DNA from: an uncultured Saprospiraceae bacterium
Lineage (GTDB): Bacteria > Bacteroidota > Bacteroidia > Chitinophagales > Saprospiraceae
Direction: 5' to 3'
Length of the DNA: 12,055 nt
NCBI GenBank assembly: GCA_937952155.1
Contig: CALFYH010000239.1
Coordinates: forward strand, 1-12,055
Positions 8,501-12,055 of the stretch are shown here, in pieces. The translations under genes were made by a program, and so were the position numbers. Position 1 is the first letter of the stretch. Each line of letters opens with the position of its first letter. The notes beneath the pieces were generated by a model. That model was not told where the DNA came from. It did not search any database and saw only the letters and a list, made by a program, of their open reading frames with translations.

Positions 8501-9326
8501 GCCCGTACATTGGGATTATTATGACGATGCTAAACGCCGTGAATTGAACACACTCATTTCTAAAATATTTAAAATAAGAAACGAACACAACATTTTTGCC
8601 ACTACACCAGATTATGGCAATATCGGACTTGGTGCAGGTAATATTGCGACACCACGTGTGATGCGATTGTCGTCGGGTACAGGAAGCGGTGCGGCACATG
8701 TCATAGCAGTTGCCAATTTGGATGTTAACAACTCGCATACATTGAGTCCAGGATATGATGTCACAGGTACTTGGTACAAGTACAACGGAGTGCCTTCGAC
8801 AGATGGTACTGCTTTTACTGTCAATAATGCATCAGATTCTTATACTTTGAGTCCTTCAGAAATGTTGATTTTTACCAATTTCCCTATAGATAGCTGTACA
8901 GATGTACGAAGTAATGCTGATAGTGGCAATAACACATTAAGAAATGCCATAGCTTGTGCGCCAGAAAACGGTGTTGTAAATATGGAATATTCTGTCTTTG
9001 GTCAGACCATAAATCTTGCCACGCCGATTCATATTGATAAAAATATTACCATCCTTGGGTTTCCTTCTATGCAGGTCAACATTAGTGGCGCTTCGCTTAA
9101 TCAAAGTGTTTTCACCATCGCTGCTGGTAAAACAGTGTCATTTAATGGTATCTCGATCACATGTAGTCAAGGAAATTCAGATGGTCGATGTCTGATAAAT
9201 GATGGCCACTTGACATTGGATGCTGTAAAATTTATGGACATTTACGGAAGTACAACAGGAAGTTCGGTAATGAACCAATCAGCAGGAACCATTCAAATAA
9301 AATCCAATGTCATAGCCGAAAAATAA
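5508..9326 (+). CDS. Secreted multidomain GH13 alpha-amylase-family enzyme
   Basis: The 1272-residue protein is predicted to cleave alpha-glucans outside the cytoplasm. I use the ATG at 5508 rather than the in-frame TTG two codons earlier, since MKWYIK begins a normal signal peptide (to about residue 24, QSFGQ). Order: a Trp/Gly-rich domain (about 25-145), two beta-sandwich E-set modules (about 148-255 and 262-385), an Ig-like segment (about 388-475), and a CBM48/isoamylase-N-like module (about 498-630; VVYVLGDFNNWTP). Then come the GH13 barrel (about 655-1040), its C-terminal beta domain, and a beta-helix-like tail from about 1129. Catalytic motifs are intact: region I DLVLNH (Asp742-His747); region II GFRFDF with nucleophile Asp821; region III acid Glu868 (FEHLAW); region IV SHD with Asp936. 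An Asp-rich loop at 552-570 inside the CBM48 module may bind calcium. No type IX sorting domain is recognisable at the end. Exact substrate (starch, glycogen, pullulan) is unknown; no sus-like genes are adjacent. Confidence 0.92.
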   Translation: MKWYIKFCALTYFIGYFTLQSFGQNGFRSGPEQGWGLGWNTTDYWSGTGFGSTFGKTYQNSIGSGNRYFRLYTDWSNQTREHGPAGSNDINIAFNTISTLETWGYSKAYYVNVGNTAYNYVFRSRNGDGITNTPSVIIIEVQGEIRNVSLVAQSPSPTGVTNTSSVTVNATVSGALSSGQGIYLRYTTDNWANSTILPMSGSGTNYTTNIPAQTSGTTVKYYIFTSGAGMSIAHNDADFVTINGNTNNGANYQYTVLGGSSAVSINPSFPDDSDNVVVTFDATGTALVDAEKVYIHAGVSATQSNPSMFQYTTGNWGQDDGIGEMTETSANIWTISLTSLRSYFNVPQEKDIFGLNLLFRNANGTLKEDLSGANYFFPVDPGNYFSLLTPVNEFSFVPLNQNFTITTNANIAPTNWVLKEIDPITNADINVVASQTGGISFTHNLVVNAVNLKKYKVVADFNGELKSKTFKVQGYSPVTEAARPNWTQPGINYHSNDPTKATLVLQAPVFTNYKKGTGIVSGTGNTTPKNVVYVLGDFNNWTPSEAYKMNRDRDGWNGMTDSDNDGDRGDYWWIELNNLTPGQEYVFQYFVDGAIQVADPYSNKISDPDDEQIPNAVYPNLITYRPQAEDRASVLQTDQPTFLWTAPEFDHVTDQRLQIYEMHFRDFTDEGTYLAAIQKLDYIKGLGINAIHVMPISEFEGNSSWGYNPNFYFAPDKAYGTASDLKLFIDECHKRKMLVFNDLVLNHAFYSNVMARMYWNTADNKPASENPWFNPDHKMVADPGGWWGADWNHESEHTQKMVDRILDFWLQEFNFDGFRFDFTKGFGQTAPDSSDPWASSYDQDRIDLLLRMVNGMKSRNPGSVVIFEHLAWASEDKVLADQGILMWSGVGHHNALKAFVLGYNGDNTNIYDSGIYNATERNFNSANWMSYGESHDEERLGYELMQYYNGVRNSSNMIDRLKIAYGFNLLMPGPRMLWEFGELGYDISINYNGRTGEKPVHWDYYDDAKRRELNTLISKIFKIRNEHNIFATTPDYGNIGLGAGNIATPRVMRLSSGTGSGAAHVIAVANLDVNNSHTLSPGYDVTGTWYKYNGVPSTDGTAFTVNNASDSYTLSPSEMLIFTNFPIDSCTDVRSNADSGNNTLRNAIACAPENGVVNMEYSVFGQTINLATPIHIDKNITILGFPSMQVNISGASLNQSVFTIAAGKTVSFNGISITCSQGNSDGRCLINDGHLTLDAVKFMDIYGSTTGSSVMNQSAGTIQIKSNVIAEK

Positions 9327-9367
9327 ATTTAAGCAATATCTATTGAATAGTATATTTTATTATTTAC

Positions 9368-9402
9368 ACCAAATGATGATATAAATATCAAACATTTTTG
9401 GT
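9368..9402. terminator. Weak hairpin between convergent amylase and ABC-F genes
   Basis: ACCAAA (9368-9373) pairs with TTTGGT (9397-9402), and inside lies TGATATAAATATCA (9377-9390), itself nearly self-complementary. The position, 42 bases past the amylase stop and 38 bases past the ABC-F stop, suits a shared terminator. However, the stem is AT-rich and interrupted, and no long T run follows it. Treat as tentative. Confidence 0.3.
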
Positions 9403-9439
9403 AAAAACTGAAGGAACTATATGTCTAATTTCTTTGAGA

Positions 9440-10546
9440 TTAATAGATCAATAGCCTTTGTGCTTGAATCTCCTTATCATCTATATATTCGTCAAAAGTC
9501 TTCAACTTATCCAAAAATCCTTTTGGTCCTAATTCTATGACTCTATTAGCTATTGTTTGGGTGAATGTATGGTCACGCGAAGTAAACAAAATATTACCTG
9601 GAAAATTCATTAAAGAATTGTTGAGTGTTGTAATGGTCTCCAAGTCAAGGTGATTGGTAGGTTCATCCAACATTAATACGTTGGCTTCGGTAAGCATCAT
9701 TCGAGACAACATACACCGGACCTTTTCTCCACCTGATAGCACATTTGACATCTTAAAAGTTTCTTCACCTGAGAATAACATCTTTCCTAAAAATCCCCTG
9801 ATATATGATTCGTCCTTTTCGGTAGAATATTGTCTTAACCAATCGATGAGATTCATAGGCTCAGCACTAAAATAGGATTCATTCTCATTAGGAAGATAAG
9901 AAGTCGTTATCGTTTGTCCCCATTCTATTGTGCCGCTATCTGGTTTCAAATCTCCCGCCATTATCTTATAAAATGCAGTTGAAGCCAAACTATTCTTAGA
10001 GATAAAAGTAATTTTATCATCTTTGTTCACATTAAAACTCAGATTATTGATCAAAATTTCTCCGTTTTCTGAGTAATTTAGGTTTTTGACAGAAAGAATT
10101 TCTTTACCAGCATCTCTAGCTTGTTTGAAAATGATTCCCGGATATTTTCTAGACGAAGGCTTGATATCTTCAATATTGATTTTTTCCAACATTTTTTTCC
10201 TAGCAGTAGCTTGTTTCGATTTGGAAGCATTAGCAGAGAATCGGTCAATAAAGGCTTGTAATTCTTTTACTTTCTCTTCTGCTTTTTTATTGGCATTTTG
10301 TTTTTGCCTTAAGGCTAATTGGCTTGATTCGTACCAGAATGTATAGTTTCCTGTGTATAAACTGATTTTATTATAATCAATATCAGCAATATGAGTACAT
10401 ACCGTATCAAGAAAGTGCCTGTCGTGCGAAACTATCAATACAGTATTCTTGAAATCTAATAAAAAATCTTCTAACCAAGTGATCGTGTGTAGATCAAGGT
10501 CATTGGTTGGCTCATCGAGAATCAATACATCGGGATTACCGAACAA
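9440..10546 (-). CDS. ABC-F ATPase, C-terminal fragment (rest of domain 1, linker, domain 2)
   Basis: Counted from the TTG at 10546, which is a track-style start and not a convincing real one, this piece has 368 residues. It holds Walker B of domain 1 (VLILDEPTND, 7-16) with its switch His (SHDRHF, 40-45). Next comes the ABC-F linker (about 75-135; SANASKSKQATARKKMLEK), which in characterised members reaches toward the peptidyl-transferase centre. Domain 2 has a good signature (LSGGEKVR, 270-277) and Walker B (VLMLDEPTNH, 290-299). Its Walker A site reads ISKNSLASTAF (about 182-192) with no Gly-Lys-Ser/Thr. Its switch position reads SRD (323-325) instead of SHD. A degenerate second P-loop is, to my recollection, usual in the Bacteroidota branch of this subfamily; the SRD change I do not recognise as usual. 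Only the first ATP site therefore keeps all standard residues. Confidence 0.75.
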   Translation of the reverse strand: MFGNPDVLILDEPTNDLDLHTITWLEDFLLDFKNTVLIVSHDRHFLDTVCTHIADIDYNKISLYTGNYTFWYESSQLALRQKQNANKKAEEKVKELQAFIDRFSANASKSKQATARKKMLEKINIEDIKPSSRKYPGIIFKQARDAGKEILSVKNLNYSENGEILINNLSFNVNKDDKITFISKNSLASTAFYKIMAGDLKPDSGTIEWGQTITTSYLPNENESYFSAEPMNLIDWLRQYSTEKDESYIRGFLGKMLFSGEETFKMSNVLSGGEKVRCMLSRMMLTEANVLMLDEPTNHLDLETITTLNNSLMNFPGNILFTSRDHTFTQTIANRVIELGPKGFLDKLKTFDEYIDDKEIQAQRLLIY

Positions 10547-11052
10547 TGCCTGAGAAGCAATACTCTTACTTTTTGATTACCATCAAGTTCTTTCAAAGTC
10601 TTATAATGATCGCTTTCTACAATACCGATTCCACTCAGTAGGTTTGCTGCAGACGATTCTGCGTTCCAACCATCCATTTCAGCAAATTCTTCTTCCAACT
10701 CCGATGCTTTGATGCCATCAGCTTCAGAAAAATCTTCTTTTAGATAAATAGCATCCTTTTCTTGCATGATTTTCCACAATTTCTGATGGCCCATCAAAAC
10801 AGTATTTAGTACTGTAACATCGTCATATTCGTAGTGATTTTGCTTAAGTACGGCCATTCGTTTGCCTGATTCGAGATGGACGCTACCTTTATTAGGCTCG
10901 AGGCTACCCGCCAATATTTTCAGAAATGTGGACTTACCTGCACCATTTGCTCCAATAATTCCGTAACAGTTTCCTTCTTTGAATGTGACATTGACTTCAT
11001 CAAAAAGCACTCTTTTACCGTATTGAAGCGAAATATTTTGTGTCGAAAGCAT
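10522..11052 (-). CDS. ABC-F ATPase, N-terminal fragment (first nucleotide-binding domain)
   Basis: These 176 residues cover most of the first ATPase domain. Walker A is intact (GANGAGKST, residues 34-42, Lys40). The segments KRMAVLKQNHYEYDD, VLMGHQKLW and EFAEMDGWNAESSAANLLSGIGI follow the YbiT subfamily closely. The signature region reads ELDGNQKVRVLL, with Asp where the canonical LSGGQ motif has Ser; related proteins in this phylum, as I recall them, have LSGNQKVRVLL. The last nine residues (LRHCSVIPM and Tyr) are out-of-frame sequence after the lesion. The fragment alone lacks Walker B and could not form a working ATPase. The start at 11052 is supported by the immediate homology (MLSTQNISLQYGKRVLFDEV) and by a -7 element 22 bases upstream. 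Confidence 0.75.
   Translation of the reverse strand: MLSTQNISLQYGKRVLFDEVNVTFKEGNCYGIIGANGAGKSTFLKILAGSLEPNKGSVHLESGKRMAVLKQNHYEYDDVTVLNTVLMGHQKLWKIMQEKDAIYLKEDFSEADGIKASELEEEFAEMDGWNAESSAANLLSGIGIVESDHYKTLKELDGNQKVRVLLLRHCSVIPMY
10554..10555 (-). other. Site of the apparent one-base deletion in the ABC-F gene
   Basis: Minus-strand reading gives GTA TTG CTT CTC AGG; inserting a G after CTT gives GTA TTG CTT GCT CAG GCA, that is V-L-L-A-Q-A, which the family strongly conserves. There is no homopolymer here, which argues against the commonest kind of sequencing error. A five-A run 12-16 bases upstream could shift frame, but doing so there would lose the conserved VRVLL that is still read in frame one. 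Confidence 0.75.
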
Positions 11053-11073
11053 ATCTAAAATTTAATTTGGCCG

Positions 11074-11081
11074 CAAAGGTA
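11074..11081 (-). promoter_or_regulatory. -7 promoter element of the ABC-F gene
   Basis: Minus-strand TACCTTTG matches TAnnTTTG and lies 22 bases before the ATG at 11052, so transcription would start near 11067 with a leader of about 15 bases. No TTG occurs 17-23 bases upstream, so the -33 half is weak. The identical octamer precedes the lipoprotein and CBS genes. Confidence 0.5.
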
Positions 11082-11190
11082 ATAAAAATGAACGAAAAGA
11101 ATGATGTTTTGCCGCTAACCTTGATGCAATTTTTTCAGTGACTTCTTCAAAATATTTTGGAGTATTATTATTTTAGTAAAGAATTCATTC

Positions 11191-11227
11191 AAAAAAAAAG
11201 AGGTGTCACCTTTTATGTCACCTCTTT
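11191..11227 (-). terminator. Rho-independent-type terminator of the CBS gene
   Basis: AAAGAGGTG (11197-11205) and CACCTCTTT (11219-11227) form a perfect nine-base-pair stem around a 13-base loop. On the minus strand the stem is followed by a long T run (complement of the nine A residues at 11191-11199). It lies 48 bases after the CBS stop codon. A smaller palindrome, GGTGTCACC (11202-11210), overlaps the left arm and allows an alternative fold. Confidence 0.8.
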
Positions 11228-11274
11228 AAAATCAAAACAATTAGATCAACAATCTATACTTCTAAATTAATTAT

Positions 11275-11697
11275 TTATTCACAATGTCTAAGTAGGTACA
11301 AAATTAGATCAGTGCTAGTCAAGATACCGATCAAATTACTACCATCAAGTACTGGCAACGCATGATATGAGCCCAGACTTATTAGTTCTGCTGCTTCCTT
11401 TATGGTGTCATCGTGTGCCAATGTATGCACGTTTTTCGTCATTAATTGCTCTACAGTCAAGCTTTCTACTAGCTTATTTTGCAAATCATTATTGATGGTT
11501 TTATTATTAAGAATGAATTTGTCAATATCATTTTTACTAATAATGCCTACTAATATTCCATCACTCGTAACGACTACATGTCTAAAACTATTTTTGGTCA
11601 TTAATTCCAAAACTTCCTTAAGATTACGACTTGGAGATACACTTACGATCTCTTTAGTCATTATCGACGTCACCATTTCATTACCTAAGCTCTTCAT
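11275..11697 (-). CDS. Protein of two CBS domains
   Basis: The 140-residue protein is made of one CBS pair and nothing else. The first domain spans about residues 8-62 (VTSIMTKEIVSVSP ... GIISKNDIDKF) and the second about 80-138 (VEQLMTKNVHTLAHDD ... GILTSTDLILYLL). Each ends with the typical Gly-Ile-x-Ser/Thr-x-x-Asp motif whose Asp usually contacts a nucleotide ribose. Stand-alone CBS pairs bind adenine nucleotides such as AMP, ATP or S-adenosylmethionine and act as energy or stress sensors; the ligand cannot be read from this sequence. It is cytoplasmic, with no signal or membrane segment. The start at 11697 is supported by a -7 element ending 18 bases upstream, and a strong terminator follows. 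The Crp/Fnr-family gene ends 83 bases upstream on the same strand, and an FNR-like box lies in between, suggesting a regulatory link. Confidence 0.9.
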   Translation of the reverse strand: MKSLGNEMVTSIMTKEIVSVSPSRNLKEVLELMTKNSFRHVVVTSDGILVGIISKNDIDKFILNNKTINNDLQNKLVESLTVEQLMTKNVHTLAHDDTIKEAAELISLGSYHALPVLDGSNLIGILTSTDLILYLLRHCE

Positions 11698-11714
11698 ACA
11701 ATCTCATCTTGGCA

Positions 11715-11722
11715 CAAAGGTA
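11715..11722 (-). promoter_or_regulatory. -7 promoter element of the CBS gene
   Basis: Minus-strand TACCTTTG, within TTACCTTTGTG, matches the Bacteroidota -7 consensus and lies 18 bases before the ATG at 11697. The transcript would start near 11709 with a leader of only about 12 bases. No well-placed TTG is found upstream, which would fit a promoter that relies on an activator. Confidence 0.5.
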
Positions 11723-11767
11723 ACTTAAGAAAGTATTATGATGCTATGACTCAAATCACAAGTTATG

Positions 11768-11781
11768 TTGATTGACATCAT
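11768..11781. promoter_or_regulatory. FNR-box-like site upstream of the CBS gene
   Basis: TTGAT-TGAC-ATCAT differs by one base from the FNR consensus TTGAT-N4-ATCAA. It ends on the first base of the stop codon of the Crp/Fnr-family gene. Its centre is about 65 bases upstream of the inferred CBS transcription start, close to the positions (-61 to -71) used by class I activators of the family. Its actual binding protein is unknown. Confidence 0.4.
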
Positions 11782-12055
11782 TATTGTGGCATATTTTTCA
11801 ATTTCTCGATTTTTAAAAGCTCGATCTTATTATCGTCAATAGAAATGAGCCCTTCGCTCTTGAAATCCGATAATGTCCTGATGGTTGTTTCTTTGGCAGT
11901 ACCAGCGAGACTGGCTATATCATCTCTGAGTATAGACATGGTAGTGGTGTGTTTTGATTCACTAAATTTTAGTAAGGCATTTGCAACACGTTTCCTTACA
12001 GAGCTATACGCCATTTCTATAAGTTGTTTTTCGACTTCTTCTGACTGATTTGCTA
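11781..12055 (-). CDS. Crp/Fnr-family transcriptional regulator, C-terminal part (5' end outside window)
   Basis: The frame is open from the right edge to a TAA stop, giving 90 residues. The first residues (SEEVEKQLIEMAYSSVRKRVANALL) match the end of the dimerisation helix and the start of the DNA-binding domain of Crp/Fnr proteins. A winged helix-turn-helix follows (RDDIASLAGTAKETTIRTLSDFKSEGLI). Its recognition helix has the Glu-x-x-x-Arg spacing (KETTIR) that in this family reads TTGAT/TGTGA-like half sites. The ATG at 12014 falls inside the conserved helix and is not the true start. The sensor domain lies outside the window, so whether it senses oxygen, cAMP, nitric oxide or something else is unknown. 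The CBS gene follows 83 bases downstream in the same direction. Confidence 0.88.
   Translation of the reverse strand, partial: ANQSEEVEKQLIEMAYSSVRKRVANALLKFSESKHTTTMSILRDDIASLAGTAKETTIRTLSDFKSEGLISIDDNKIELLKIEKLKNMPQ

Larger units (their letters stand above)
9440..11052 (-). pseudogene. YbiT-type ABC-F ATPase gene split by a one-base frameshift
   Basis: Two minus-strand reading frames, 11052-10522 and 10546-9440, together encode one ABC-F protein resembling E. coli YbiT. Such proteins have two ATPase domains, no membrane segments, and act on ribosomes. Frame one reads VRVLL and then runs into LRHCSVIPMY-stop, while the other frame resumes with QALFGNPDVLILDEPTN. Adding one base between 10554 and 10555 (minus CTTCTCAGG becoming CTTGCTCAGG) gives VRVLLAQALFGNPD, exactly the family pattern, and a protein of 537 residues, a normal length. 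No other stop interrupts either half. This could be a real inactivating deletion or a sequencing or assembly error. Changes at key ATPase positions in the second half (see its entry) make decay conceivable, but the clean remaining frame favours an error or a very recent event. It follows its own TACCTTTG element and converges on the amylase gene. Confidence 0.8.

Noticed and set aside
8079..8824. Minus-strand reading frames of 219 and 70 residues inside the amylase gene
   Set aside because: They lie antisense to well-conserved GH13 sequence, have biased, low-complexity composition and no recognisable domain; they are shadows.
10522..10580. Programmed -1 frameshifting in the ABC-F mRNA
   Set aside because: No proper slippery heptamer in the right frame precedes the junction and no downstream stem-loop is obvious. 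A missing base restores the conserved sequence better (VLLAQ) than a slip does (VLASQ).
9440..11052. Two separate, independently functional half-size ABC proteins
   Set aside because: The halves join mid-domain between the signature and Walker B of domain 1, and the second half would need a TTG start inside the conserved QALFGNPD segment.
1..12055. CRISPR array, insertion sequence, tRNA, rRNA or defence island
   Set aside because: No regularly spaced repeats, transposase-like frames, terminal inverted repeats, tRNA-like cloverleafs or known defence domains were seen.

Overview
The window reads as ordinary chromosomal DNA of a low-GC member of the Bacteroidota. Four things point there: a PorV/PorQ-type outer-membrane protein, lipoproteins with short lipoboxes, the absence of clear Shine-Dalgarno sequences, and repeated TACCTTTG elements just upstream of genes that match the phylum's -7 promoter consensus TAnnTTTG. 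The class cannot be fixed from sequence alone; Saprospiria or Chitinophagia would fit.

Layout. 2-586 (+) is the 3' part of a BioD-like/DRTGG-domain protein. 603-2315 (-) is a lipid-anchored gamma-glutamyltransferase. 2423-3520 (+) is a PorV/PorQ-like outer-membrane barrel, followed after 46 bases by a SpoU/TrmH-type RNA 2'-O-methyltransferase (3567-4376, +). A strong bidirectional hairpin terminator (4553-4589) separates this pair from a convergent Ala-rich lipoprotein gene (4610-5158, -). A 349-base intergenic region follows. A 1272-residue secreted GH13 alpha-amylase-family enzyme fills 5508-9326 (+). Convergent to it is a YbiT-type ABC-F ATPase gene (9440-11052, -), split in two by what looks like one missing base near 10554/10555. 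A two-CBS-domain protein (11275-11697, -) and the 3' part of a Crp/Fnr-family regulator (from 11781 to the right edge, -) close the window.

How the genes relate. Most look like independent housekeeping or envelope functions. The best functional link is at the right end. The Crp/Fnr-family regulator lies directly upstream of the CBS gene, and the gap between them carries a sequence one base away from the classical FNR box (TTGAT-N4-ATCAA), about 65 bases upstream of the inferred CBS transcription start. The amylase combines several N-terminal beta-sandwich modules, a CBM48/E-set-like module with an Asp-rich loop, an intact GH13 catalytic core and a C-terminal beta-helix-like tail. It has a signal peptide but no type IX sorting domain that I can recognise.

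I did not find a defence system, CRISPR array, mobile element, tRNA or rRNA. The points most worth checking are the ABC-F lesion together with its altered ATPase residues, the candidate FNR-like box, and the unusual tail of the amylase.
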